Source: Saccharospirillum impatiens DSM 12546
Lineage (GTDB): Bacteria; Pseudomonadota; Gammaproteobacteria; Pseudomonadales; Natronospirillaceae
DNA: 64,000 nt
Direction of reading: 5' to 3'
Assembly (NCBI RefSeq): GCF_000423605.1
Contig: NZ_AUIH01000001.1
Coordinates: forward strand, 213,701-277,700
Every line of letters starts with the position of its first letter. The stretch's first letter is position 1. The notes below the pieces were generated by a model. It worked only from the letters and a program-made list of their open reading frames with translations. It was not told the origin of the DNA and made no database searches. Below, in pieces: positions 35,775 through 44,081 of this stretch. Both the position numbers and the translations under genes were made by a program.

Positions 35775-36695
35775 GTGAACCACCCGACATTTGACCCTTC
35801 CTACCCGAGAGACCTGATTGGTTATGGCGCTCATCCACCCAAGGCAAACTGGCCCGGTAACGCCCGGGTAGCGGTTCAGTTTGTGATCAACTATGAGGAG
35901 GGCGGTGAGCAGTGCATTTTGCATGGCGACAACGAATCGGAACGCTTTCTGTCTGAAATCGTGGGAGCGGAGTCTTACGCTGACCGGCATCTGAGCATGG
36001 AGAGTCTCTATGAATATGGCAGTCGTGCCGGTTTCTGGCGGTTGCATCGCCTGTTCACCGAGCGGGACATTCCGGTCACGGTGTTTGGCGTGGCCATGGC
36101 CATGCAGCGCAACCCGGATGCGGTTGAGGCCATGCTCAAAGCGAACTGGGAAATTGCTTCCCATGGCTACCGTTGGATTCATTACCAGCATGTCCCTGAA
36201 TCGGTTGAGCGCGAGCATCTTGAACGGGCGCTGGATATTCACCGGGCCATGACCGGTTCGACACCCGCTGGTTGGTATCTGGGGCGAACCTCGCCTAATA
36301 CGCTAAAGCTGATTGCCGAGCGAGACGATATTCTTTACTGCGCAGACAGCTATGCCGATGATCTGCCTTATTACGACCTGAATTACAGCCGGCCTTTGTT
36401 GATGGTGCCTTACACTCTGGATACCAATGACATGCGGTTTGCGGCACCACAGGGGTTTAACAGCGGTGATCAGTTTTTCAGTTATTTGCGAGATGCCTTT
36501 GATGTGCTGTACGAAGAGGGTGAGGCGGCCCCAAAAATGCTGAGTATCGGCTTGCATTGTCGCCTGGTAGGCAGGCCAGCCCGACTGGCGGCACTGAAGC
36601 GCTTTGTTGATCATGTGCTGGCGCACGACAAGGTTTGGGTGACTACCCGTGAAGCCATAGCCCGCCATTGGGTTGCAGAACATTCGCTGGGGTAG
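35775..36695 (+). CDS. puuE: Metal-independent allantoinase PuuE
   Basis: Opens the allantoin ring to give allantoate. 306 residues, polysaccharide-deacetylase fold. Family features are YPRDLIGYGAHPPKANWPGNARVAVQFVINYEEGGE, IASHGYRWIHY and LSIGLHCRLVGRPARL. The GTG start is preferred, since GGAG lies six bases upstream and abuts the alternative ATG at 35769 too closely. Monocistronic, with a palindrome in its promoter region and a strong terminator after it. Confidence 0.92.
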   Translation: MNHPTFDPSYPRDLIGYGAHPPKANWPGNARVAVQFVINYEEGGEQCILHGDNESERFLSEIVGAESYADRHLSMESLYEYGSRAGFWRLHRLFTERDIPVTVFGVAMAMQRNPDAVEAMLKANWEIASHGYRWIHYQHVPESVEREHLERALDIHRAMTGSTPAGWYLGRTSPNTLKLIAERDDILYCADSYADDLPYYDLNYSRPLLMVPYTLDTNDMRFAAPQGFNSGDQFFSYLRDAFDVLYEEGEAAPKMLSIGLHCRLVGRPARLAALKRFVDHVLAHDKVWVTTREAIARHWVAEHSLG

Positions 36696-36718
36696 GAATC
36701 TGCAGACTCCCATAACAG

Positions 36719-36746
36719 AAAAAGCCGACCCTGTCGTCGGCTTTTT
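36719..36746. terminator. Bidirectional terminator between puuE and glnA
   Basis: AAAAAGCCGAC-CCTGTC-GTCGGCTTTTT: 11-bp stem with A run and T run on the two sides, placed between convergent genes, so it can serve both. Confidence 0.9.
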
Positions 36747-36825
36747 TTTGACTCTCTTGCTTGTTAGGTTTCCGAGTTGGCAGCCAGATTAAATCACCTG
36801 AGTTGCCAACCCAGCCTGCAAGTTA

Positions 36826-38232
36826 TTAGACAGAGTAGTACATGTCGAATTCGACCGGGTGAGTCGTCATGTCCAGCGTGACGATGTCTTCGCGTTTCAG
36901 GGCGATGTAGGCATCAATCATGTCGTCGTCGAAGACACCACCGGCTGTCAGGAACTCGCGGTCCTGGTCCAGTGCGTCCAGTGCCTGAGTCAGGCTGCTG
37001 CACACGGTCGGGTAATCGTTTTGCTCTTCCGGCGGCAGGTCGTACAGATCCTTATCGGCAGAATCGCCAGGGTGGATCTTGTTTTTGATGCCGTCGAGGC
37101 CAGCCATCAGGAAGGCAGAGAACATCAGGTACGGGTTGGCAGTCGGGTCACCGAAACGCACTTCGACGCGTTTGGCTTTTGGTGAAGACACGTACGGCAG
37201 GCGGATAGAGGCCGAACGGTTACGGGCTGAGTAAGCCAGCATGACCGGTGCTTCAAAGCCAGGAACCAGGCGCTTGTAAGAGTTGGTTGAGGCGTTGGCA
37301 AAAGCGTTCAGAGCACGGGCGTGTTTGATGATACCGCCGATGTAGAACAGGGCCAGTTCGCTCATACCGGCATATTCGTCACCCGCAAACTGGTTCACGC
37401 CGTCTTTGGAGAAAGACATGTGAACGTGCATGCCGCTGCCGTTATCGCCAACCAGAGGCTTGGGCATGAAGGTCGCTGTTTTGCCATAGGCATGGGCAAC
37501 ATTGTGTACGCAGTACTTCAATACCTGAACTTCGTCTGCTTTCTTGGTCAGGGTGTTGGCGCCAACGCCGATTTCGCACTGACCAGCTGTGCCCACTTCG
37601 TGGTGGTGCACTTCAATTTCCAGACCCATGGACTCCATGGCGTCGCACATGGCTGCACGCAGGTCGTGCAGGCTGTCGACCGGGGGCACCGGGAAGTAGC
37701 CGCCTTTGACTTTCGGGCGGTGACCCAGGTTGCCATCTTCAAAGACGCGCTCGGAAGACCATGCCGCTTCTTCAGAGTCGATTTTGTAGAAGGAACCGGA
37801 GATGTTTGAGCCCCATTTTACATCGTCAAAGACGAAAAATTCTGGCTCGGGACCAAACAAAGCGGTGTCGCCCAGGCCTGTTGATGCGAGGTAAGCTTCG
37901 GCGCGCTTGGCAACAGAGCGCGGGTCGCGGTTGTAGCCTTCGCCAGTAGAAGGTTCGACGATGTCGCAACGAACGATAACCGTAGGGTCTTCGAAGAACG
38001 GGTCGATCATGGACGCAGAGTCGTCAGGCAACAGAATCATGTCGGATTCGTTGATGCCCTTCCAGCCAGAAATTGACGAGCCGTCGAACATTTTACCTTC
38101 AGTAAAAAAGGTATCGTCAACTTCCGAAGCAGGAATGGTAACGTGCTGCTCTTTACCTTTGCTGTCTGTAAAGCGCATATCAACCCAGCGTGCTTCACAT
38201 TCTGCAATCAGTTTCATCGTATGATCTGACAT
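36826..38232 (-). CDS. glnA: Type I glutamine synthetase
   Basis: 468 residues, dodecameric GSI-beta class. Makes glutamine from glutamate, ammonium and ATP. Motifs: [50 protein letters not shown] (ATP-binding) and [15 protein letters not shown]... appears as [11 protein letters not shown], holding the tyrosine that is adenylylated. Transcribed from a sigma-54 promoter with NtrC sites. glnL/glnG are not in the window. Confidence 0.97.
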   Translation of the reverse strand: MSDHTMKLIAECEARWVDMRFTDSKGKEQHVTIPASEVDDTFFTEGKMFDGSSISGWKGINESDMILLPDDSASMIDPFFEDPTVIVRCDIVEPSTGEGYNRDPRSVAKRAEAYLASTGLGDTALFGPEPEFFVFDDVKWGSNISGSFYKIDSEEAAWSSERVFEDGNLGHRPKVKGGYFPVPPVDSLHDLRAAMCDAMESMGLEIEVHHHEVGTAGQCEIGVGANTLTKKADEVQVLKYCVHNVAHAYGKTATFMPKPLVGDNGSGMHVHMSFSKDGVNQFAGDEYAGMSELALFYIGGIIKHARALNAFANASTNSYKRLVPGFEAPVMLAYSARNRSASIRLPYVSSPKAKRVEVRFGDPTANPYLMFSAFLMAGLDGIKNKIHPGDSADKDLYDLPPEEQNDYPTVCSSLTQALDALDQDREFLTAGGVFDDDMIDAYIALKREDIVTLDMTTHPVEFDMYYSV

Positions 38233-38415
38233 GGTACGTCTCCAAATTAAACGGCCCTTCGGCCGGTGAGCTTTGATTCAGTATGACAAGTTGAGGTGAC
38301 CGCAGCAGCATCGCACAATCGTCTGCTATTTTCACCGTCGAACCATCTGGTTGATGCCGGGGCACCGCTGTTCGAACTTGAGCGCCATCTGAGCACTAAC
38401 TGTGTGCACTGGTTT

Positions 38416-38431
38416 AGCAAGGCCTGTGCCA
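38416..38431 (-). promoter_or_regulatory. Sigma-54 promoter of glnA
   Basis: Minus strand TGGCACAGGCCTTGCT, a near-perfect match to TGGCACG-N4-TTGCT with correct spacing. Predicted start about 38405, giving a leader of about 170 bases. Confidence 0.88.
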
Positions 38432-38494
38432 GCCCAATTGGACGCCGAGAAATCAGGGTTTCCGGCGAGAGGCGCCTCATCCTGATGGCTGTGC

Positions 38495-38555
38495 GTGCTC
38501 TATATCGGTGCGTTATTTCTGACGCTGCACCGAGTAAGGGCACTACTTTGGTGCG
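38495..38555. promoter_or_regulatory. Two NtrC-type enhancer sites upstream of glnA
   Basis: 38495-38512 reads GTGCTCTATATCGGTGCG and 38540-38555 reads GCACTACTTTGGTGCG. Both resemble the NtrC dyad GCAC-N7-GGTGC and sit near -100 and -140 of the predicted start, the spacing seen at enteric glnAp2. The remainder of 38233-38702 contains no gene. Confidence 0.75.
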
Positions 38556-38702
38556 TGTCGTACCCATTGTGCCGGAAAAGAGGGCGAGGGGGGTGTCATC
38601 CATCAGCCGGATATTGGCGACGGTTTGTAACCCGGCGTGAAAACAAGTTGAGGAGCGGGTATAATCGCGCGCCTTTTCCTATTGAGTGATCTTTGATCAG
38701 TT

Positions 38703-40166
38703 ATGAAGTTTGTAACCAAGTTGTTCCCGGAAATCACCATTAAAACGCGGCCTGTGCGCAAGCTCATGGTCAAGAGCCTGGCGCAGAATATGCGCAATGT
38801 ATTGCGCCGTATATGCCCTGAAGTGGTGGTCCGTAATGATTGGGACAGCATCATTGTGCGCACGCCCGATACCACGAGCGATGCGATCAACCAGACGGTC
38901 GCCGGTGCGCTGGAATGCATTCCGGGTATTGCCCAGGTCAGTTCGGTGCTGCAATTTGAGCTTGGCGATTTTGACCGGATTCTGGCGGATACCGAGTCAG
39001 TCTGGGGTGAGGCTCTGGCAGGCAAGACATTCTGTGTGCGGGTAAAACGTAACGGCAATCATGATTTTACGTCGGTTGAACTGGAGCGCTATGTCGGCGG
39101 CGGACTGAACCAGCGAACCGGGGCAGCAGGGGTGCGTCTTAAAGATCCGGATGTCGTCGTTAAGCTGGAAATCAAACACGAACGCCTCTTTGTGGTGCAG
39201 CAACAGAGGCCCGGTCTCGGTGGTTACCCGCTGGGCACGCAAGAAGAAGTAATGACGCTGATGTCCGGAGGGTTTGACTCAACCGTAGCGGCCCACCAGA
39301 TGATTCGCCGCGGTGTAAAAAGCCATTTCCTGTTCTTTAATCTGGGCGGTTCGGCTCACGAAAATGGCGTGAAAGAGGTGAGCTATTACCTCTGGAAGAA
39401 GTATGGCAGCTCGCACCGTGTGTTGTTTGTATCGGTGCCGTTTGAGTCGGTGGTGGAGGCGATACTGACGCAGGTGCCAGACCGATACATGGGGGTGGTG
39501 CTCAAGCGCATGATGATGAGAGCGGCTGAAAAAGTGGCTACCGGGTTGGCTATTCCCGCTGTGGTTACCGGTGAAGCCCTGTCCCAGGTCTCAAGCCAGA
39601 CGCTGCCCAACCTGAGCCATATCGATGAAGTCACCGATCTGCTGGTGCTTCGACCACTGATCGTGACCGGTAAGCCGGACATTATCGATCAGGCTCGCGC
39701 CATTGGCACGGCCACCTATGCGGAAAAAATGCCGGAATTCTGTGGCGTTATTTCACGCAAGCCCAATGCCGCCTGCAAGCGCGCTGATGTTCACGCAGCC
39801 GAGGCGGGTTTTGACTGGGCCGTTCTGGATGATGCCATTGCCAGTGCAAAGCGAGAGAGCATTGAAACCCTGAGTTGGGATTCCCAGAGCGATCTGTCGA
39901 TGGGCATAGCAACCGTGTCGACGGCAGAGCAGGCGGTGGTCATCGATGTCCGCCACCCGACCGAAGCAGATGATATGCCCTTGCCAACGATCAATGCGCC
40001 GGTCATGCAGATTCCGTTCTACAGCCTAAACCGCAAGTTCGCTGACCTGGATCAGGACCAGCATTACCTGTTGTATTGCGATAAGGGCGTTATGAGCAAG
40101 CTGCACGCCATGCATTTGCATGATGCCGGTTTCACAAATGTCGGCGTTTACTCGCCAGATCGTTGA
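38703..40166 (+). CDS. thiI: tRNA 4-thiouridine sulfurtransferase / thiazole synthesis protein
   Basis: 487 residues, long form with C-terminal rhodanese domain. Adenylates U8 of tRNA and transfers sulfur to it; also feeds thiamine thiazole synthesis. N-terminal ferredoxin-like and THUMP domains (about 1-170), PP-loop LMSGGFDSTVAAHQM, the conserved Cys region PEFCGVISRKPNAACKR, and rhodanese active-site Cys in LLYCDKGVMS. Divergent from glnA. Confidence 0.95.
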   Translation: MKFVTKLFPEITIKTRPVRKLMVKSLAQNMRNVLRRICPEVVVRNDWDSIIVRTPDTTSDAINQTVAGALECIPGIAQVSSVLQFELGDFDRILADTESVWGEALAGKTFCVRVKRNGNHDFTSVELERYVGGGLNQRTGAAGVRLKDPDVVVKLEIKHERLFVVQQQRPGLGGYPLGTQEEVMTLMSGGFDSTVAAHQMIRRGVKSHFLFFNLGGSAHENGVKEVSYYLWKKYGSSHRVLFVSVPFESVVEAILTQVPDRYMGVVLKRMMMRAAEKVATGLAIPAVVTGEALSQVSSQTLPNLSHIDEVTDLLVLRPLIVTGKPDIIDQARAIGTATYAEKMPEFCGVISRKPNAACKRADVHAAEAGFDWAVLDDAIASAKRESIETLSWDSQSDLSMGIATVSTAEQAVVIDVRHPTEADDMPLPTINAPVMQIPFYSLNRKFADLDQDQHYLLYCDKGVMSKLHAMHLHDAGFTNVGVYSPDR

Positions 40167-40189
40167 ATCCTGCTGGGTGCCATGAGTGC

Positions 40190-40296
40190 GGGGTGCAGGC
40201 CGATGTCATTTCGCCCGCGATCAGAGGCACATCCCTGTGCCGCTGATCGGGACGCGGGCGTCCTGCCCGCTGCTGCATGACATCACCCTGCACCCC
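40190..40296. repeat. Fold-back element A (3' of thiI)
   Basis: Outer arms GGGGTGCAGGCCGATGTCAT (40190-40209) and the matching 40277-40296 differ at two of 20 positions. The interior forms a further long stem (GCCCGCG ... CGCGGGC with GGCACA/TGTGCC at the tip). No coding capacity. It lies between convergent thiI and the amidohydrolase gene. Confidence 0.8.
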
Positions 40297-40319
40297 TTTG
40301 ATTGGAGGCTATTTCAGGC

Positions 40320-40541
40320 TAGTGCCGTGAGTTTGAAATTCGTGTTGATTCAACCTCATGCTTTCCAAGGAATGCCGGGTGCGCCTGCTGGAGGTCGTCA
40401 TGCCGCATGGATGCGGCATCCGAGCCCCTATGGAAGGGTTTACGGCGTACCTCCAGCAGGCGTACCTGGCGTTCCGAATGCCATCGCAACACCTGTAACC
40501 ACCAGGGTTAATTGAGCTGCGAATTGCAAACTCATGGCACC
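40320..40541. repeat. Fold-back element B, related to the repeat family
   Basis: Terminal imperfect inverted repeats of about 22 bp (40320-40342 with 40519-40541, around TGCC-TGAGTTTG-AATTCG) and inner 27-bp arms (40369-40395 with 40449-40475, three mismatches). The core has GCCGCATGGATGCGGCAT, CGAGCCCCTATGGAAGGGTT and TACGGCGTA, the same plan as copies 1-3 but diverged. Together with element A it fills the gap 40167-40557. Confidence 0.78.
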
Positions 40542-40557
40542 AGCCGGACTCTGCCAA

Positions 40558-41778
40558 CTATCTTGCCAGTGCCTCAATCCAGCCGCGCATGACCTTGGCT
40601 GTGATATCTGCGTCTTCGGCGGTGACGGCTTCATCGGGGTGGTGGCTGATGCCCTTTTCGCAGCGCATGAACAGCATCGCGACCGGGCACAGGGCTGCCA
40701 TGGCCATGGCGTCGTGGCCGGCGCCGCTGACCAGATAGCGGGGGCGTATGCCTTCGGCCTCTATGGCGCTGGCGAGAGCCAGTTGCAAATGGTCGGCGCA
40801 GCTTACGGCCGGAGCGGCGTGGGTTTCCTGCCATTGCATCTGGATGCCACGTTCGTGGCAGGCGACCCGGGCGGTGTCCCAGATCATGGTTAGGGCGGCA
40901 TCGCGTTCGCTGTCTTGTTCACTGCGAATGTCGAGGCTGAAACTGGCTTGTCCGGCGATGACGTTGACGGCACCCGGTTGTGCGCTCATCCGGCCCACCG
41001 TCGCGACAACGCCGTGTTCGCGGGCGACGCGTTCGACGATCAGGGTGATTTCTGCCGCAGCGGCCAGCGAATCCTGGCGCAGGTGCATGGGTACCGTGCC
41101 TGCGTGGCCAGCCATGCCGGTCAATTCGATGTTAAAACGACGGGCACCGGCGATGGCGGTGACAATGCCGACCGGTAACTCTTCCGACTCCAGCACGGGG
41201 CCCTGCTCGATGTGCATTTCCAGAAACGCCAGAGGAGGGTTGGTTGTGCGGGCTGCATCGGCAATGTCGGCATAGTTTAGGCCAAAGGCTTCAAACGCTT
41301 CGGGCAGGCTTTGGCCGTTGGCGTCTTTAAGGGTTTCCCATTTCGGGTCCCAGGTGCCTGCGATGGCGCGGCTGCCGAGCAAGGTGGCGCCAAAACGCGT
41401 GCCTTCTTCATCGCCAAACCCGACCAGATCCAGATGGAAGGGCAGGGAAACACCGTCTTTTTTCAGGGATTCTATGACCAGTAGAGGCAGTACTACGCCG
41501 AGAATGCCGTCATAAATGCCGCCGTTGGGCACGGTGTCGAGATGTGAGCCAATGACGACTGTCGGGGCCTCCGGGTCGGCAGCGGCCAGTCGGCCCCATT
41601 GATTGCCAGCTGCGTCTTGCCAGGTCTGCAGGCCGATCTCCTGCATCCAACCGGCCACCTGATCGTTGGCCAGGCGGTGTTCCCGCGTCAGGTAGCGTCG
41701 ATCCATCAGGCCGGGGGTTTGAGTCAGTTTGGCCAGGTCATCGCACCACGAGAGTGCGCGTTCGCCCAGTGTGCTCAT
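40558..41778 (-). CDS. Allantoate amidohydrolase-type M20 metallohydrolase
   Basis: 406 residues of the Zn/Mn-dependent amidase/hydantoinase (AllC/HyuC) family. Metal ligands sit in VVIGSHLDTVPNGGIYDG and GFGDEEGTRFGATLLGSRA; FLEMHIEQGPVLE follows; the C-terminal His is in SGAGHDAMAMAAL. In this context the likely substrate is allantoate, yielding ureidoglycine plus ammonium and CO2. N-carbamoyl amino acids are an alternative substrate. Start overlaps the stop of the aminotransferase gene as ATGA. Confidence 0.88.
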   Translation of the reverse strand: MSTLGERALSWCDDLAKLTQTPGLMDRRYLTREHRLANDQVAGWMQEIGLQTWQDAAGNQWGRLAAADPEAPTVVIGSHLDTVPNGGIYDGILGVVLPLLVIESLKKDGVSLPFHLDLVGFGDEEGTRFGATLLGSRAIAGTWDPKWETLKDANGQSLPEAFEAFGLNYADIADAARTTNPPLAFLEMHIEQGPVLESEELPVGIVTAIAGARRFNIELTGMAGHAGTVPMHLRQDSLAAAAEITLIVERVAREHGVVATVGRMSAQPGAVNVIAGQASFSLDIRSEQDSERDAALTMIWDTARVACHERGIQMQWQETHAAPAVSCADHLQLALASAIEAEGIRPRYLVSGAGHDAMAMAALCPVAMLFMRCEKGISHHPDEAVTAEDADITAKVMRGWIEALAR

Positions 41779-43025
41779 GATGCGGTTCCTTGTTCTGCGT
41801 TTTGGTAGACCTGGTAGGCGGCGTCTGTGGCGGCACCGGCGGTCAGGGTTTGTCCGGCGCGGCGCAGTGTATTTTCCAGCGCAGCGAGGGTGACCAGCAC
41901 GGCGTCGGTGCGGGCGTTATAGCCCATGGTGCCCAGGCGCCAGACTTTGCCTTTGAGTGGCCCGAAACTGGTGCCAATTTCGATGTTGTAGTCATTCAGC
42001 AGGGTGCTGCGCACGGCTTCGCCGTCTACGCCCTCGGGGATATAGGCTGCGCAGACGTTGTGCATTTTGTGGCGCAGGTCGCCGAAGGGTTTCAGGTTCA
42101 TGGCAATCAGCCCGGCCAGCATGGCATCACCCTGAAGTTTATGGCGAGCAATGCTGGCGTCTAGTCCCTCTTCCAGCAATACCTGACCGCATTCTCGGGC
42201 GCAATACAGCATGCTGGTAGCTTCTGTGTGGTGGTTCAGGCGTTTCTCGCTCCAATAGTCGAGAATCATCGGTAGATCGAAGTAGTTCGAGCGAATGCGC
42301 GGGCCCAGGGCGTCGGTATCGTCTTCGGTGCGGATGCCGGCTTCGATGTGGTGACGACGGCGAATGGTTTTGACAAAGCGGTCGCTCAGCGTAATGGGTG
42401 CGATGCCGGAAGGGCCACCAAGGCATTTTTGCAGGCCCACTGAAACGGCATCAAGCCCCCACTCGTCTACTTTTAAGCGGTTGCCGCCGATTGAGGCGGT
42501 TGCGTCGCAATAGAACAGGGTGTCGTACTGGCGGCACAGGGCACCCAGTTGCTCCAGAGGCTGCAGCATGGTTGTCGAGGTATCCCCCTGCACTGTAGCC
42601 AACAGTTTTGGCCGGATACGGGCCAGGGCTTCTTCGATGACTTCCGGTTCAAACACTTCGCCCCAGGGAACTTCAAGCGTGTGAACTTCGGCGCCCGCTC
42701 GCTCTGCGATCTCGGTGAGCAAGTGTCCGAACCGGCCGAAAATGGGCACAAGCACTTTATCGCCAGGCTCGATTACCGACACCATGACGGCCTCAATGCC
42801 GGCCCGGGCGGTGCCGTCTACCATGAGTGTCCATTGATTGCTGGTTTCAAAGACGTCCCTGTACAGGGCCATTACGTCGTTCATGTAACCGGTCATGACC
42901 GGGTCGTATTGACCAATCAGTTGGGTCGAGAGGGCGTTCAATACTCTTGGGTAGGCGTTGATAGGACCTGGCCCCATCAGCAAACGGGGTGGAGGCGATA
43001 GTCGGGACAGAGAGGAAGACGGCAT
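41775..43025 (-). CDS. Ureidoglycine-glyoxylate aminotransferase (PucG/HpxJ-like)
   Basis: 416 residues from the ATG at 43025; the longer upstream frame is not family-like. Fold-type I PLP enzyme of the alanine-glyoxylate aminotransferase group: LLMGPGPINAYPRVL at the N terminus, VDGTARAGIEAVM, FYCDATASIGGN, and the PLP-lysine context SVGLQKCLGGPSGIAP. Expected to transfer the amino group of ureidoglycine to glyoxylate, giving oxalurate and glycine. Translationally coupled to the amidohydrolase. Alanine- or serine-glyoxylate transamination is possible in principle. Confidence 0.85.
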   Translation of the reverse strand: MPSSSLSRLSPPPRLLMGPGPINAYPRVLNALSTQLIGQYDPVMTGYMNDVMALYRDVFETSNQWTLMVDGTARAGIEAVMVSVIEPGDKVLVPIFGRFGHLLTEIAERAGAEVHTLEVPWGEVFEPEVIEEALARIRPKLLATVQGDTSTTMLQPLEQLGALCRQYDTLFYCDATASIGGNRLKVDEWGLDAVSVGLQKCLGGPSGIAPITLSDRFVKTIRRRHHIEAGIRTEDDTDALGPRIRSNYFDLPMILDYWSEKRLNHHTEATSMLYCARECGQVLLEEGLDASIARHKLQGDAMLAGLIAMNLKPFGDLRHKMHNVCAAYIPEGVDGEAVRSTLLNDYNIEIGTSFGPLKGKVWRLGTMGYNARTDAVLVTLAALENTLRRAGQTLTAGAATDAAYQVYQNAEQGTAS

Positions 43026-43059
43026 TTGGCGTGGCTCCACGGTGTATATGGCAATTACT

Positions 43060-43101
43060 GTAACATTCGTTTCTATTTTTTTAAAATGAAACAAATGTTT
43101 C
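43060..43101. promoter_or_regulatory. Tandem operators for the RpiR-type regulator (predicted)
   Basis: GAAACAAATGTTTC at 43088-43101 (six-base arms) and GAAACGAATGTTAC on the minus strand at 43060-43073 share a GAAAC-x-AATGTT-x-C pattern and lie 28 bp apart, between the aminotransferase start and the end of the regulator gene. Positioned to control the aminotransferase/amidohydrolase operon. Confidence 0.6.
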
Positions 43102-43158
43102 TTTGGTCGGTCTTGGCGTGAGTCAGTCATTGGCAGGTTGCTTTGGGGCTTGGCCCGC

Positions 43159-43992
43159 TCAGGGCTCCAGTTCGCCCAGATCCTGGTATTGCTGTTCGAT
43201 CTGCTCAATGCGCTGACGCGTGGCCTCGGGGAAATGCTGCATCATGCCGTTCGACGCGTGTGCGATCCAGCTTACCGGGGCGGCGTAACTGGCAAATGGA
43301 CCCCGGCTTTCAATCGATAACTGGATATGGGCGGTCAGGTGCGGCTGGGTCGGGAAGTCGGGTTCGGTGATGAGCACGGTTTTGGCGCCGCTGCGCAGCA
43401 ATGCTTTGAGCAGTTGTTGAAAGCCCCGGTAACGTCGGCGAAAACCAAATACGACGACAACATCTTCCGGGTCCAGCTGCACCAGGTGTTCAGACAGGGA
43501 CTGCCCTGGTTGGGGAATCAGACGGGTATTTGCGCGCAGCTGAGTCCATTGCGTGTGGGCATGCAGTGCCAGCGGGAAGTTGTTGCGCTGGCCGAGGCAA
43601 TAGAGCGTCTTTGCGGTAAATAGCAGATCAATGATCTCGGCGCTGTGCTGCAAGCTGGTTTCAGACAGCCACCCAGCGAGGTTGCTGGTCTCTTGTTGGA
43701 CATGATGATACAGATCATCGGATTGGGTGATTGGCCTGGCCAGGGGGCTGCCGGGGTTCGGTTGCTGGCGCATGGCTTCTCGCGCCTGGTTGAAGTCGTC
43801 GTAGCCGAGTCGGCGAAACAATCGGCTAACCGTCGCCTTGCTTACCCCATGAATCTGACTGAGTTCGGTGAGTGAGTAGGTGGCCGCCAATCTTGCCTGG
43901 GCGGCGACAAACTGAGCGACGCGGCGCTCGGAGGCCGGCAGTTCATGCCAATAATGCTGGATGCGTTCGGCGAGCAGTTCAGACGCGGTCAC
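43159..43992 (-). CDS. RpiR/MurR-family transcriptional regulator with SIS domain
   Basis: 277 residues. N-terminal RpiR helix-turn-helix (SERRVAQFVAAQARLAATYSLTELSQIHGVSKATVSRLFRRLGYDDFNQ) and a C-terminal SIS sugar-isomerase-like sensing domain (about 115-255, YCLGQRNNFPLALHAH, VVVFGFRRRYRGFQQLL). Lies immediately upstream of, and in line with, the ureidoglycine aminotransferase genes, so it probably regulates them in response to a purine-breakdown intermediate; RpiR-type regulators occur in the Klebsiella hpx cluster. Confidence 0.88.
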   Translation of the reverse strand: MTASELLAERIQHYWHELPASERRVAQFVAAQARLAATYSLTELSQIHGVSKATVSRLFRRLGYDDFNQAREAMRQQPNPGSPLARPITQSDDLYHHVQQETSNLAGWLSETSLQHSAEIIDLLFTAKTLYCLGQRNNFPLALHAHTQWTQLRANTRLIPQPGQSLSEHLVQLDPEDVVVVFGFRRRYRGFQQLLKALLRSGAKTVLITEPDFPTQPHLTAHIQLSIESRGPFASYAAPVSWIAHASNGMMQHFPEATRQRIEQIEQQYQDLGELEP

Positions 43993-44081
43993 AGGCTCTC
44001 CCCCGGCTTCGTTAAAACGCTATTGAAACATGCGTTTCATCCAGGTGCCAGTCCGGGTGATCGGCGAAGACGGCGCAGCGG

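Noticed and set aside
38296-38640. Plus-strand frame of 114 codons upstream of glnA
   Set aside because: It overlaps the sigma-54 promoter and NtrC sites and has no recognisable product.
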